Counted from the first letter of the stretch, positions 42,371 through 52,567 are shown. The stretch is 64,000 nt of DNA from an uncultured Alistipes sp. (GCA_900768045.1 CAAGBL010000104.1:74454-138453); one strand, 5' to 3'. A program made the numbers and translations. The notes: a model not told the origin generated them from the sequence alone.

Positions 42371-42757
42371 TTAACGCTTAGAGAACTGGAACTTACGGCG
42401 TGCGCCTGGCTGACCTGGCTTCTTACGCTCAACCTCACGTGAATCACGCATGAGGAAGCCGTTCTTCTTCAATACAGGACGCATCTCTGCATCGATCTGG
42501 CAGAGTGCACGAGCGATACCCATACGTGCAGCCTCAGCCTGGCCCTTGATACCACCACCTACGAGGTTGATTGTAACGTCGTAGTTCTCCAAGGTGTTAG
42601 TAACCATCAATGGCTGCTTTACCTCATACTGGAGAATGTGCAAGGGGAAGTAAACCTCAAGCTCCTTGTGGTTGATTGTAATCTTACCTGTACCTGGCTT
42701 CACGAATACGCGAGCAACAGCGGCCTTACGGCGACCTACGGTGTTTACAACTTCCAT
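42371..42757 (-). CDS. rpsI: 30S ribosomal protein S9
   Basis: 128 residues. VGRRKAAVARVFVKPG at the start, GGGIKGQAEAARMGIARAL in the centre and the basic end RRKFQFSKR (the KR end reaches the P-site tRNA) identify S9. It lies 5 bases after rplM, the universal L13-S9 pair. Confidence 0.97.
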   Translation of the reverse strand: MEVVNTVGRRKAAVARVFVKPGTGKITINHKELEVYFPLHILQYEVKQPLMVTNTLENYDVTINLVGGGIKGQAEAARMGIARALCQIDAEMRPVLKKNGFLMRDSREVERKKPGQPGARRKFQFSKR

Positions 42758-42762
42758 AATTC

Positions 42763-43224
42763 TTACTTAATCTCGTTTAACTTAATCTCCTTAGGGTTCT
42801 GTGCAGCGTGAGGATGCTCAGCACCTGCATAAACCTTCAAATTCTTCATGATTGCCTCACCCAAACGTGTCTTAGGCAACATGCCACGTACTGCGTGCTC
42901 TACTACGAACTCAGGCTTCTTGTCTGTTGTCAAGAAATCAGCTGGAGTAGCGAAACGCTGACCACCTGGGAAACCAGTGTAACGTGTATAAACCTTATCG
43001 GTCATCTTTGCGCCTGTAAGCTTCACCTTATCAGCATTGATTACGATAACGAAGTCACCGCAATTAGTGTGTGGGGTGTAGCTTGGCTTGTTCTTGCCGC
43101 AGAGGATCTTAGCAACCTGCGAAGCAAGACGTCCCAAAATCTCGTTTGTAGCGTCAATCACGAACCACTCCTTCTGAGCGTCCTCTGCCTTGACCGAGAT
43201 TGTCTTGTAGCTTTTTGAATCCAC
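42763..43224 (-). CDS. rplM: 50S ribosomal protein L13
   Basis: 153 residues. WFVIDATNEILGRLASQVAKIL, GDFVIVINADKVKLTG and AVRGMLPKTRLGEAIMKNLKVY are L13 motifs. It is the first gene of the rplM-rpsI-(rpsB-tsf) run and has a strong promoter at 43291-43320. Confidence 0.97.
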   Translation of the reverse strand: MDSKSYKTISVKAEDAQKEWFVIDATNEILGRLASQVAKILCGKNKPSYTPHTNCGDFVIVINADKVKLTGAKMTDKVYTRYTGFPGGQRFATPADFLTTDKKPEFVVEHAVRGMLPKTRLGEAIMKNLKVYAGAEHPHAAQNPKEIKLNEIK

Positions 43225-43290
43225 TTTGTTTACGTTTTAATAATACTTAAAATATTGTAATCCAATACCCGAAAGTGTTTTTCGGGTGTG

Positions 43291-43320
43291 CAAAGATACT
43301 TATTTTTCTTTAGTTACAAA
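43291..43320 (-). promoter_or_regulatory. Promoter of rplM-rpsI
   Basis: On the minus strand TTTG (complement of 43317-43320) and TATCTTTG (complement of 43291-43298) are separated by 18 bases, about 67 bases upstream of the rplM ATG. A GAAAGTG/CGGGTG hairpin-like stretch lies in the leader. Confidence 0.8.
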
Positions 43321-43350
43321 CTCTTGTACAACTCTTTTTTTTAGCAAAAA

Positions 43351-43382
43351 TGTTAACGAGCTCGAAATGAGCCCGTTAACAC
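43351..43382 (-). terminator. Intrinsic terminator of the lipoprotein/subtilase unit
   Basis: TGTTAACG-A-GCTC pairs with GAGC-C-CGTTAACA around GAAAT. A T5 run follows on the minus strand, 26 bases after the stop of the 43409-44632 gene. Confidence 0.88.
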
Positions 43383-43408
43383 ATTTTTAGCACCTTAAAA
43401 AAGTTATT

Positions 43409-44632
43409 CTACAAGAATCGATTATCGCTGTTAGCAGCACGTGTTGACTCAGTAGGCATATCCGTAGGGAGTTCCGAGCGAGTATATACCGAAATATCCG
43501 TTGTGTCGTTCTGAGCGACCCATGTCATTAAGTCATCATCAATAGATACATCGTACGATGTTCCCCACACTACGCCATCGCTATACACACCAGATATAAC
43601 ATCATTGGTAATCTCGGCACTACTTGCATAAACGCTCCAATAGTGACTCTCGATACGCTGGTAGAGAGTTATACTACCCGAAGCATCGATATCCATATAT
43701 ACCTCGAACGAAGGCTCTACATCATGCCACTGGGTAAGATGCCATACACCTGCCAAGGCGGCAATGCTAAGAGGTTGGCTTTCGCCCTTAAACTCGAAGG
43801 CCGCCATAGGCTGAATCATATTACGCTCAATTTCTACCTGCTTTGCAGTGCTCTTTGTCATAACACGTCCCAGGCTATCGTAGATAGTGATTGTAATACC
43901 CTCACTAAAGGTCGTAGCAGGCATTGCAAACCAGAATACCGTAGGCTCATCTTTGCTAAGAGCTACACCCGATGCGCAATCGAGTGTCAATGTTGCTGAG
44001 CCATGCACAATGCTCATCTGCGGGATATCCTCCAACATCACAATCGTTGCATCGCCCACAATCGCCTCGCCACGATTACCACTAAGCTCAATACGCTGAA
44101 TCGAAGCATCGCCATAGAGCTGAATCTTGAGATAGCCACAGGCATTCTTAAAGCGCAAGACATTGTCATCTTTACTCTTTGTCATTGCCACCATGACATT
44201 TGCCCCAAGGCCGAACGACTCCTCAGCATAGTACTGCGTCTCGGGATATGCAAACGAGATTACTCCCTCCTCCGAAATCGAGGTTGAGGCAACATAGGGG
44301 TAAACAGCATAACAATTATCCAAGCCATTACCCGTAACAAGGTCTGTTGTGAGCTTGCTAAATGTTCCGCCGCTCGCTCCAGTATTGCCATTAAAGCGAT
44401 AGTGCATATTGTAGGTAATAGCAGGGAAGTATGATATTTCATCGCCTGCACTCCAACGAAGATATGTGTTCTCCTCGATATAGGTACGACTACACTCCTC
44501 GTCAAACTCGGCATAGAGCGTATCGGGAGCAACACTCTGTGGCTCTAATATCGATATTTCCACATCCTTATCGCAGCCCACGAATACCACGACAGAGAGC
44601 ACGAAAAGAATATGTTTAATAATCATTTTCAT
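43409..44632 (-). CDS. Fimbrillin-like lipoprotein with duplicated C-terminal module
   Basis: 407 residues. The lipoprotein signal ends VVFVGCDKD (Cys20). The middle (about 40-275) resembles fimbrillin-like proteins: LRWSAGDEISYFP, NCYAVYPYV, LRFKNACGYLKIQLYG and VFWFAMPATTFSEG. The last 115 residues form a module starting LAGVWHLTQW, with SITLYQRIES, DISVYTRSELP and an NDNRFL-like end. The neighbouring lipoprotein (44636-46099) carries a clear homologue. The gene is 3 bases after that neighbour and last in the unit. Confidence 0.75.
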   Translation of the reverse strand: MKMIIKHILFVLSVVVFVGCDKDVEISILEPQSVAPDTLYAEFDEECSRTYIEENTYLRWSAGDEISYFPAITYNMHYRFNGNTGASGGTFSKLTTDLVTGNGLDNCYAVYPYVASTSISEEGVISFAYPETQYYAEESFGLGANVMVAMTKSKDDNVLRFKNACGYLKIQLYGDASIQRIELSGNRGEAIVGDATIVMLEDIPQMSIVHGSATLTLDCASGVALSKDEPTVFWFAMPATTFSEGITITIYDSLGRVMTKSTAKQVEIERNMIQPMAAFEFKGESQPLSIAALAGVWHLTQWHDVEPSFEVYMDIDASGSITLYQRIESHYWSVYASSAEITNDVISGVYSDGVVWGTSYDVSIDDDLMTWVAQNDTTDISVYTRSELPTDMPTESTRAANSDNRFL

Positions 44633-44635
44633 ATA

Positions 44636-46099
44636 CTACAAAAATCTTACGTTGCTAACCACTGAGCGTGTTGCTACCTCAATCAAGCCCTCGGGGAGCT
44701 CAGCACGTGTATATACCGAGACATCGGTTGCATCGTTAACACTAACCCAAATCATACTACTCTCCGTAATGGTTACATTGTAGGCACTACCCCACGCCAC
44801 ACCATCGGTGTAGGTACCACACACAACGCCATCGTTGAGAGCGACGCTGCTGGTGTAGACATCCCAATTACGGCTCTCGATGCGCTGATATAGTGTTAGG
44901 CCTCCCTCAGCATTGATGTCGAGATAGACATCGAACGAAGGCTCAGCACCTCGCCACTGGGCAAGATGCCATACACCTGCCAAAGAGGTGCTATCGCCAC
45001 CCTCTACAGGAGGCGTTGGAGGCGTTGGAGTCTCATGCTTAGGCACTACAATTTCAGCAACCTCCGACTCACATACTGTAAATTCAGCACCTGCCACAAC
45101 CACAGCCTTAACCTCATAGGTACTACCCTCCTCAGTAGGCAAGGTTGCGCTGATATCACCATGTGTGGCGCTCACACCCACTCTCGACCACTCTTCAACA
45201 CCAACCTCTCTATAATAGAAATAATACTCTACGGGGTGGCTCGCCTTATAGTTGTGGGCTGCCACACCATCATAGAAGATCTCTATATCTTCGACCGAGG
45301 CACTGATATAGCTATAATCCAACTCAAGTGATGGCGTAGCAATATTGGCTGTAACCTCAGCATAGAGGGTCTTAAACTCAATAACCTGGCCTGTTAAGGG
45401 CTCATAGTCGCCACTTAGGGGATAGAGTGTAACTCGCAGTTGGTAGTCACGATTCTCAATAAGATACTCTTCGCCATTAAATGGGAGCTCCACCGCTATT
45501 TCCCCATTCACAATCCTCGCTCCATTAAACTCATAAGCAATCCATTGCTCAGGATTTGCAGGCGAATACTCGACCTTCACGACATGAATTTGCTCCGACT
45601 CGCCATCTACCAAGTAGGCAATGTCGCTGAGATTCACTGTAGCCATAAGACCCTTAGCGTCAACCTCTGCCGAGCATACCATAGACACCTGCTTCTCGTG
45701 AAGCTTTTGTGTCGTAAACGAGATTTTTTCGCTCTCGTCTATGCCATACTCGCCACCATCAAGAGTGATATATGCCTCGTAATTAGTATTAGGCAGAAGA
45801 TCGTCAACCTCAAAAATAAGTTCACTACCCTCCACGCTATACTCCTCTACATAGTTCATTAGATCGTGGCCTGAGCCTATATAACGCAACGAGATTTTGG
45901 TATCCTCATACTTTACACCATCAACGGTAATATATGGCTCTGCTACAGTGATTGTAGCTGTCGACTCGGTTGTTTCAACCCCCACAGTACCAAAGTGGAA
46001 TGCCACTTCAGGCTCAGGCTCAGGGATTGGCGTAGGCGTAGGCTCACACGCCACAACAGCCCAAACAGCAACTAATAATATATATAGGTATCTCTTCAT
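44636..46099 (-). CDS. Lipoprotein with fibronectin-III-like repeats and the shared C-terminal module
   Basis: 487 residues. The lipoprotein signal ends WAVVACEPTPTP (Cys18), then a Pro-rich spacer. Three beta-sandwich repeats of about 105 residues (about 28-135, 136-248, 250-350) have fibronectin-III-like hallmarks such as LLPNTNYEAYITLDGGEYG and GSTYEVKAVVV. After PTPPTPPVEGG comes the C-terminal module LAGVWHLAQW, GLTLYQRIES, DVSVYTRAELP, about two-thirds identical by eye to the end of the 43409-44632 protein. A surface-exposed binding role is likely. It lies 15 bases after the subtilase gene. Confidence 0.75.
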   Translation of the reverse strand: MKRYLYILLVAVWAVVACEPTPTPIPEPEPEVAFHFGTVGVETTESTATITVAEPYITVDGVKYEDTKISLRYIGSGHDLMNYVEEYSVEGSELIFEVDDLLPNTNYEAYITLDGGEYGIDESEKISFTTQKLHEKQVSMVCSAEVDAKGLMATVNLSDIAYLVDGESEQIHVVKVEYSPANPEQWIAYEFNGARIVNGEIAVELPFNGEEYLIENRDYQLRVTLYPLSGDYEPLTGQVIEFKTLYAEVTANIATPSLELDYSYISASVEDIEIFYDGVAAHNYKASHPVEYYFYYREVGVEEWSRVGVSATHGDISATLPTEEGSTYEVKAVVVAGAEFTVCESEVAEIVVPKHETPTPPTPPVEGGDSTSLAGVWHLAQWRGAEPSFDVYLDINAEGGLTLYQRIESRNWDVYTSSVALNDGVVCGTYTDGVAWGSAYNVTITESSMIWVSVNDATDVSVYTRAELPEGLIEVATRSVVSNVRFL

Positions 46100-46114
46100 T
46101 TCTATTTCTGGAGT

Positions 46115-47992
46115 TTATAACCAACCGCCATTCGCAGCTACCGAGCCACGCACAACAACCTCAAATTCACGCTCCACGTACGAGCCACCAATATAGTCGC
46201 CGCCGACATGGTCGCCACCAACGATAGCCTTTACAGAGACACGACCTGAGCCAGACTTTGTGGCTTTGATGCGCAGCTGACCACTCTCAAGCGCTAAGCG
46301 CTCGATGCCAAGCTCCTTGCGCACTGAGTCAGATACATTACACTCTACAAGGTTGAGGTCTTCAGAGCCTTCGCCAAAGTAGCTATCAAGCGAGAGGAGC
46401 TTCTCTTCGCCTGCCACGAGGTAGACACAAGGAGTGCTATCCATCTGCATAAGGAGTAGATGAGCATCGATATAACCCGAACCGAGCTTACCAAGATATG
46501 GCTCAAGCGATATTTCATTATATCTACCAGCCACATAATCGAAGATGCTCTTAGTAGTCTGATATTGATTAATGTCGTGTACCGAGGTAAGAATCAAACG
46601 ATGAAGTTCATCAGCAGTAAGTGTATAACCCTGCTTCAAAGCATACGACACAGCGAGTGCGGCACATCCCGACACATGAGGACAAGCCATAGATGTACCC
46701 TGCATATACTCATAACCATAGCTATTGGCATACTCCACTGATGCTGACGATACGGCCAAGATAGTACCATATGTCTCGTCTCCACCTGGAGCGCACACAT
46801 TCACACCAGGGCCGTAGTTGGTGTAGTACGCAGCCTTGAAGTCTGACGACATCGCAGATACCGAGATATAATCACGATGAGCACCTGGGTAGGTCGACTC
46901 AGCATAGGCCTCATTACCTGCGGCAAAGACCACCAAACCACCCTCCATAGCACCCTCAAGGCGTGCATTATTCTTAAAGTAGGTTAAGGCATCTTTAATT
47001 AGCGAGTCCCATCTCTCATACTCCTTATCGCCATTGTATGAGTCTGGCTCATAGCCCCAAGAGCAGTTGATGATAACAGCACCATTATCCGCAGCATAAC
47101 GAATACCTTTAACAATTTGTGATGTATAGCAACTATCATCACCCTCGAAAATCTGGATTGACATAAGGCGCACGCCATCGCCATTACCAGTACCACCAGC
47201 AATTCCACAAACAGCGAAGCCATTATTATTAACCGCCGAGATAGTTCCCGCAACGTGAGTACCATGAGCATCGGCTGTAACATTGCCTTTGTCAGTCACA
47301 AAGTTGTAGCCATGTATATCATCGACATAACCGTTGCCATCGTCATCTACTCCCGACTTACCATTTTTCTCTGCCTCGTTAACCCAGAGGTTATCTACAA
47401 TATCCCTATGGGTGGTCATGATACCGCCGTCGCAGACTGCCACGATAACTCGATTGTCGCCCGCAGTATATTTCCAAGCGTTTAGCAAGTTGATATCGGC
47501 ACCAGCAACACACATATCTGAAGACAACGTACCGTCATTATGGTAGTGCCACTGATACTCGAGCTCGGGATCATTGAATGGCAAGTTTGTAGCACGGGTA
47601 GAGGCTGGGCGGTCGGTAGGCATAGCCACCCTCTTACCCTCAATACGCTTCATTATCACGTCGTACTCCACACGCTCAACAGAGCTATTAGCTGCAATCT
47701 TCTCGGCCACAACACCAAGGTTCAACGCCTTGTCGAAGCTAACAATGGCCCAACTATCGAACTTTGAGCCATCTCGTGAGGGGAACATAGGCTCCACATT
47801 AAGTTCAACACCCTCAGCTACTAACTGAGCATCAGGTGAGCTAAGCCTTACAAGCAAACGGCCAGGGGCAGCGTTATCGCTTACCATAAAAATCTTATCG
47901 CTGGGTTTTAACTCGCCATTACCCATATCAAAATTATCTCTAACACACGATACCATGGTGCATAGAGCGATAATAAATAAAAGTCTCTTCAT
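46115..47992 (-). CDS. S8 subtilisin-family lipoprotein protease
   Basis: 625 residues. The lipoprotein signal ends TMVSCVRD (Cys16). An inhibitor-I9-like propeptide spans about 38-115. The catalytic domain has Asp188 in VAVCDGGI, His243 in DAHGTHVAGT, oxyanion Asn360 in AAGNE and Ser434 in GTSMACPHVSG. The residue after the catalytic Asp is Gly instead of the usual Ser or Thr. A C-terminal beta domain (about 520-625) follows. It probably acts on the cell surface or in the periplasm. Co-transcription with two lipoprotein genes suggests they could be substrates or partners. Confidence 0.87.
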   Translation of the reverse strand: MKRLLFIIALCTMVSCVRDNFDMGNGELKPSDKIFMVSDNAAPGRLLVRLSSPDAQLVAEGVELNVEPMFPSRDGSKFDSWAIVSFDKALNLGVVAEKIAANSSVERVEYDVIMKRIEGKRVAMPTDRPASTRATNLPFNDPELEYQWHYHNDGTLSSDMCVAGADINLLNAWKYTAGDNRVIVAVCDGGIMTTHRDIVDNLWVNEAEKNGKSGVDDDGNGYVDDIHGYNFVTDKGNVTADAHGTHVAGTISAVNNNGFAVCGIAGGTGNGDGVRLMSIQIFEGDDSCYTSQIVKGIRYAADNGAVIINCSWGYEPDSYNGDKEYERWDSLIKDALTYFKNNARLEGAMEGGLVVFAAGNEAYAESTYPGAHRDYISVSAMSSDFKAAYYTNYGPGVNVCAPGGDETYGTILAVSSASVEYANSYGYEYMQGTSMACPHVSGCAALAVSYALKQGYTLTADELHRLILTSVHDINQYQTTKSIFDYVAGRYNEISLEPYLGKLGSGYIDAHLLLMQMDSTPCVYLVAGEEKLLSLDSYFGEGSEDLNLVECNVSDSVRKELGIERLALESGQLRIKATKSGSGRVSVKAIVGGDHVGGDYIGGSYVEREFEVVVRGSVAANGGWL

Positions 47993-48006
47993 AATATGTT
48001 AAGGAC

Positions 48007-49062
48007 TTAGTATTGACCCAACTTAAATACTATCTTATTGCAATAAAGCTCGTCGGCCTTAAGCTCGATAGATGGGAACTCGGGGTGGTTCACAGCATCG
48101 CTATAGCCCTGACACTCGATGGCCACACCAGCATAGTCCTGGTAGTACTTACCCGACTTTGTCTTAGGGCAACCTCCTGAGAGCCAGTTACCAGTGTAGA
48201 GCACTGCCGCAGGCTGTGACGAGAGCACCGTTACCTTTCTACCCGTAGCCTCGCAACGTAGCTCGCCAATCTCCTTGAGGATATTCTTCTTATAGTCGTC
48301 AACCACGAAGCAGTGGTCGTAGCCACGATAGGTGCGTATGTTGTTAAACTCTGAGTCTATCTCGTCACCAAACTTGCGCCACGACGTAAAGTCGAGAGCC
48401 GTGCCCTTAACATCGAGGAGCTTACCCGTAGGTATCTGCACAACGTCCATCTCCAACACCTTAGCGCAGTTTAGGCGTAGCTCATGGTCGAGGATTGTCT
48501 TATCCGAGCCCTCGCCATGAAGGTTCCAGTATAGGTGATTTGTGAGGTTAACAACCGTTGTCTTATTACTCTTTGCAACATACGTAATCTCGAGGTTATC
48601 CTCATCGTCGAAGTCGTAGATAGCCTCAACAACCAACTCGCCAGGATAGCCCTGCTCCATATCCTCCGCAACGTAGGAGAATACCACACGGTTGGTCTCA
48701 ACACGTCCCTCCCAGTAGCGGTTGGCAAAGCCCTTAGAGCCGCCGTGTAGGTGGTTAGGGCCGTTGTTTACCTCCAAGCGATACTCAACGCCCTCGATAG
48801 TTAAGTGACCACGGGCAATACGTCCAGCCACACGACCTACCGACTTACCACTCGCTGCACCATCGCCAATATAGCTTGTTGGCTCCATATATCCGAGTGC
48901 CACATCGTCGATGTTGCCATCACGGTCGGCAAACTTAACGCTCACGATAGCTGCTCCGATGTTGCAGAGCTGCACCTCTGAGCCTCGACTATTGCGCATA
49001 GTATATAAAATGATACCCTCACCCTCAGGTGTCGAGCCCCATATATGTTGCAAAATCTCCAT
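48007..49062 (-). CDS. galM: Aldose 1-epimerase
   Basis: 351 residues. NNGPNHLHGG, the catalytic His in NLTNHLYWNLHG, RTYRGYDHCFV and GVAIECQGYSDAVNHPEFP (catalytic Glu) are the motifs of the galactose mutarotase family, which interconverts alpha and beta anomers. No signal peptide, so cytosolic. Its ATG overlaps the gltX stop, so the two are translationally coupled; a functional link is not evident. Confidence 0.92.
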   Translation of the reverse strand: MEILQHIWGSTPEGEGIILYTMRNSRGSEVQLCNIGAAIVSVKFADRDGNIDDVALGYMEPTSYIGDGAASGKSVGRVAGRIARGHLTIEGVEYRLEVNNGPNHLHGGSKGFANRYWEGRVETNRVVFSYVAEDMEQGYPGELVVEAIYDFDDEDNLEITYVAKSNKTTVVNLTNHLYWNLHGEGSDKTILDHELRLNCAKVLEMDVVQIPTGKLLDVKGTALDFTSWRKFGDEIDSEFNNIRTYRGYDHCFVVDDYKKNILKEIGELRCEATGRKVTVLSSQPAAVLYTGNWLSGGCPKTKSGKYYQDYAGVAIECQGYSDAVNHPEFPSIELKADELYCNKIVFKLGQY

Positions 49063-50594
49063 TACTCCATAGGTTTTAGGTTAGCCAAAATAGCATCGAT
49101 ACGCTTCAAGCACTCGGCCTTGCCAATAAACTCCGTTACGTCGAACATACCTGGGCCCTTACCAGCGCCCACCAATGCCAAACGCAAGGTGTTCATAACC
49201 TGACCAAGACCTACACCCTTAGCCTCAATCCATGCACGTACAACGTTCTCGGTGTTCTCCTTCGAGAAGTCGTCGATACCCTCCAACACGCCACGAAGCT
49301 CAGACAAGAGTGCTGGGTTATCGCCCTTCCACTGCTTCTTAGCAAGTTTCTCCTCGTACTCGGTAGGAGCCACAAAGAAGAACGAGGTCAAATCCCACAT
49401 ATCGGTAGTAAGCGTCATACGCTCCTTCATAATCTCGGCAGCCTTACCTGCGAGCTCGTCTGAGGTCTCGATGCCATTAGCCTTGAGCACTGGCTGCATG
49501 AGTGGCGCAAACTGCTCAGCAGTGAGCGTGTGCATATACTGTGCATTGAACCACTTAGCCTTATCTGGCTGGAAGCGAGCACCGGCCTTAGATACACGAT
49601 CCAACGAGAAGGCAGCGATAAGCTCCTCCATAGAGAATATCTCCTGCTCAGTACCTGGGTTCCAACCGAGTAACGAGAGCATGTTGATAAATGCCTCAGG
49701 CAGATAGCCGTCCTCACGGTAGCCACGTGCGGTCTCGCCAGATGGCGATGTCCAGAAGAGTGGGAATACGGGGAAGCCCATCTTGTCGCCATCACGCTTC
49801 GAGAGCTTACCGCTACCCGTAGGCTTTAGCAATAGTGGCAAGTGTGCAAACTCAGGCTGCGAGTCTGTCCAGCCGAAGGCACGATACAAAAGATAGTGCA
49901 AAGGCAACGATGGCAACCACTCCTCGCCACGGATAACGTGTGAGATCTCCATGAGGTGGTCATCAACGATATTTGCAAGGTGGTACGTTGGAAGTGCATC
50001 TGCCGACTTATACAACACCTTATCGTCGAGTGTCGAGGTGTTCATCTCGACATGTCCACGAATCAAGTCGTCCATCTTAACAACCTCGTTCTCAGGCATC
50101 TTAAAACGCACTACCCACTGGTCGCCACGTGCAATACGCTCCTCAACCTCCTCCTTCGAGAGGCGTAGCGAGGTCTCAAGCTGCTCACGCACCTCGTGGT
50201 TGTAGGCAAATGTCTTGCCCGCAGCCTCAGCCTCCGAACGTAGCTTATCGAGCTGCTCAGGGGTGTCGAAGGCGTAGTATGCCCAACCAGCATCAACAAG
50301 CTGCTTGGCATACTGCAAATAGATTTCACGACGCTCGCTCTGACGATAAGGTGCGTGTGGGCCACCAAAGCCTACACCCTCGTCAATCTCGATGCCGCAC
50401 CACTTCAACGACTCGATAATATACTCCTCGGCACCTGGCACAAAGCGCTGTGAGTCGGTATCCTCGATACGGAGAATCATCTTACCGCCATGACGACGTG
50501 CGAATAGGTAGTTATATAGTGCTGTGCGCACACCTCCAATATGAAGGGGGCCTGTGGGGCTTGGCGCAAATCTTACTCTTACTTCTCTTGACAT
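49062..50594 (-). CDS. gltX: Glutamyl-tRNA synthetase
   Basis: 510 residues of class I synthetase. The HIGH motif is [20 protein letters not shown]; the KMSKS-like motif is KLSKRDG near residue 270. LRIEDTD and [21 protein letters not shown] are also typical. It charges tRNA-Glu. The N-terminal Rossmann fold and the C-terminal helical anticodon-binding part are both complete. Confidence 0.96.
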   Translation of the reverse strand: MSREVRVRFAPSPTGPLHIGGVRTALYNYLFARRHGGKMILRIEDTDSQRFVPGAEEYIIESLKWCGIEIDEGVGFGGPHAPYRQSERREIYLQYAKQLVDAGWAYYAFDTPEQLDKLRSEAEAAGKTFAYNHEVREQLETSLRLSKEEVEERIARGDQWVVRFKMPENEVVKMDDLIRGHVEMNTSTLDDKVLYKSADALPTYHLANIVDDHLMEISHVIRGEEWLPSLPLHYLLYRAFGWTDSQPEFAHLPLLLKPTGSGKLSKRDGDKMGFPVFPLFWTSPSGETARGYREDGYLPEAFINMLSLLGWNPGTEQEIFSMEELIAAFSLDRVSKAGARFQPDKAKWFNAQYMHTLTAEQFAPLMQPVLKANGIETSDELAGKAAEIMKERMTLTTDMWDLTSFFFVAPTEYEEKLAKKQWKGDNPALLSELRGVLEGIDDFSKENTENVVRAWIEAKGVGLGQVMNTLRLALVGAGKGPGMFDVTEFIGKAECLKRIDAILANLKPME

Positions 50595-50619
50595 ATTTTT
50601 GTAGTTTTAGAGTTTAAAC

Positions 50620-51360
50620 TTAGTAATTTCTAATCTTATACTCGGCACGCACTGTAACACGTGCCTTCTTATCTCGTGACGAGAGGTTTAGCGAGCCACC
50701 TGCCGAGAACTCCTCGTCGCCTGAGGCCGCAGTAATCTGAAATACTCCTGCACGTGACTGAGCCAACATTCCGAGCATAGCTCCCGAGTTAGTAGCTATA
50801 ATCTCGGCACGCTGACGTGCATCAGCCGCAGCAGCACCTATCAAGTCGTGCTTAACGCTCTCGAGCTGCGTGTAGTAGTACATAGGTTCGTCGACCGACA
50901 CCATGATACCCTCAGCGATGAGCGATGGCAGCTCACGTGCTGCAAGCTCCGTGCTATCTACGCTCTGCGACTCGATAGTAAATGCCTGACGGTGCTGATA
51001 ACCTGCAAAACGAGTGCGGTAACGGCCATTATCGTCGATATAATCCTCGTAGTGCTCACGTGTTGATGGCATCGCAAACGATATATCCTCCTCCTTAACA
51101 CCCTTGTTTAGTAAGAACTCCGACACCTGCTTGCATTGCGCCTCAAGCGTAGTATAACCCTCAGCAGCATCGTTGCTGCGAACATCTACCACACCCTTAA
51201 TCACAATCATATCTGACGAAAACTCTGTCTCGCCAAGGCCTGTTACGGTGATTGTTCCCAAGTTTCGTGAACCACTGGTATATGCCGCAGCAATAACCAT
51301 TGCCGAGAGCACAAGCGCCGAGGCCATAATCACATATTTCCACAACTTATCCATAGCCAC
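50620..51360 (-). CDS. SIMPL-domain (DUF541) protein
   Basis: 246 residues. One N-terminal membrane segment (about 8-28) is followed by TITVTGLGETEFSSDM, AGYQHRQAFTIES and ALDARQRAE-like AAAADARQRAEIIATNSG. These features define the SIMPL family of periplasmic proteins of uncertain role, some linked to outer-membrane stress. It precedes gltX by 25 bases and follows ychF by 6. Confidence 0.85.
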   Translation of the reverse strand: MAMDKLWKYVIMASALVLSAMVIAAAYTSGSRNLGTITVTGLGETEFSSDMIVIKGVVDVRSNDAAEGYTTLEAQCKQVSEFLLNKGVKEEDISFAMPSTREHYEDYIDDNGRYRTRFAGYQHRQAFTIESQSVDSTELAARELPSLIAEGIMVSVDEPMYYYTQLESVKHDLIGAAAADARQRAEIIATNSGAMLGMLAQSRAGVFQITAASGDEEFSAGGSLNLSSRDKKARVTVRAEYKIRNY

Positions 51361-51366
51361 ACTCGG

Positions 51367-52464
51367 TTATACGTTAAACAAGAAGTGCATGATGTCGCCA
51401 TCCTCAACAACATACTCCTTACCCTCGATGCCAATCTTACCCACATCACGGCAAGCACGCTCCGAGCCAAGGGCTACATAGTCGTCGTACTTGATAACCT
51501 CGGCACGAATAAATCCACGCTCGAAGTCGGTGTGAATGATACCCGCAGTCTCAGGAGCTTTCATGCCACGACGGAAGGTCCATGCACGGCTCTCGTCAGC
51601 ACCCGTAGTGAAGAATGTCTGAAGATCCAAGAGGCGGTAGGCAGCCTTGATAAGGCGGCTTACGCCCGACTCCTCGAGGCCCATATCCTGAAGGAACATC
51701 TGACGCTCCTCGAAGGTCTCCAACTCGGCAATGTCGGCCTCAGCAGATGCTGCAACGATAAGCATCTCGGCATGCTCATTGGCAATAGCCGCACGCACAG
51801 CCTCGGTGTGAGCGTTACCATTTACGGCAGCACTCTCGTCGACGTTACATACGTACAACACTGGCTTGTCGGTAAGGAGATTCAAATCCCATACCGTCTT
51901 GCGCTCCTCGGCCGTAAGCTCCACTGTACGTGCCGAGAGTCCCTGCTCCAACGCCTCCTTATAGCGGCACAAGATGTCGTACTGGCGCTTAGCAATCTTA
52001 TCGCCCGCTGTAGCCTGCTTCTGACACTTGCCGATACGGTTCTCGATAGTCTCGAGATCCTTGAGCTGAAGCTCAGTGTCGATAATGCCCTTATCACGCA
52101 CTGGGTCAACGGTGCCGTCTACGTGTGTGATGTTGTCGTTCTCGAAGCAGCGCAACACGTGGATAATAGCATTTGTATTACGAATGTTTGCCAAGAACTT
52201 ATTGCCAAGGCCCTCGCCTTTTGATGCACCCTTAACCAAGCCGGCGATATCCACAATCTCGATTGTTGTTGGCACAACACGCTTAGGGTTATCAATCTCT
52301 ACGAGCTTTGTAAGACGCTCATCAGGCACAGTGATAACACCTACGTTAGGCTCGATGGTGCAGAACGGGAAGTTAGCAGCCTGAGCACGTGCGTTCGACA
52401 AACAATTAAATAGTGTTGACTTACCCACGTTGGGAAGTCCTACAATTCCACATTGTAAAGCCAT
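51367..52464 (-). CDS. ychF: Ribosome-binding ATPase YchF
   Basis: 365 residues. G1 is GLPNVGKSTLFN, G3 DIAGLVKGAS, and the G4-like NVDE appears in VLYVCNVDE (the altered NxxE form that makes YchF prefer ATP). A helical coiled-coil insert lies at about 130-200 and the TGS domain is C-terminal (FTTGADESRAWTFRRG). It binds ribosomes and acts in stress responses. Confidence 0.95.
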   Translation of the reverse strand: MALQCGIVGLPNVGKSTLFNCLSNARAQAANFPFCTIEPNVGVITVPDERLTKLVEIDNPKRVVPTTIEIVDIAGLVKGASKGEGLGNKFLANIRNTNAIIHVLRCFENDNITHVDGTVDPVRDKGIIDTELQLKDLETIENRIGKCQKQATAGDKIAKRQYDILCRYKEALEQGLSARTVELTAEERKTVWDLNLLTDKPVLYVCNVDESAAVNGNAHTEAVRAAIANEHAEMLIVAASAEADIAELETFEERQMFLQDMGLEESGVSRLIKAAYRLLDLQTFFTTGADESRAWTFRRGMKAPETAGIIHTDFERGFIRAEVIKYDDYVALGSERACRDVGKIGIEGKEYVVEDGDIMHFLFNV

Positions 52465-52567
52465 AATCTATATTTCGTTTTTATTTTGTTATTCAGTTTA
52501 TCAATCTCTTTTTGCTATCTACAAAGTTGTATGCAGATGCCGAATGGGCCCAGCAGACGGCTTTGCC

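Noticed and set aside
51385..52224. Plus-strand ORF of 279 codons opposite ychF
   Set aside because: Shadow of the conserved YchF reading frame.
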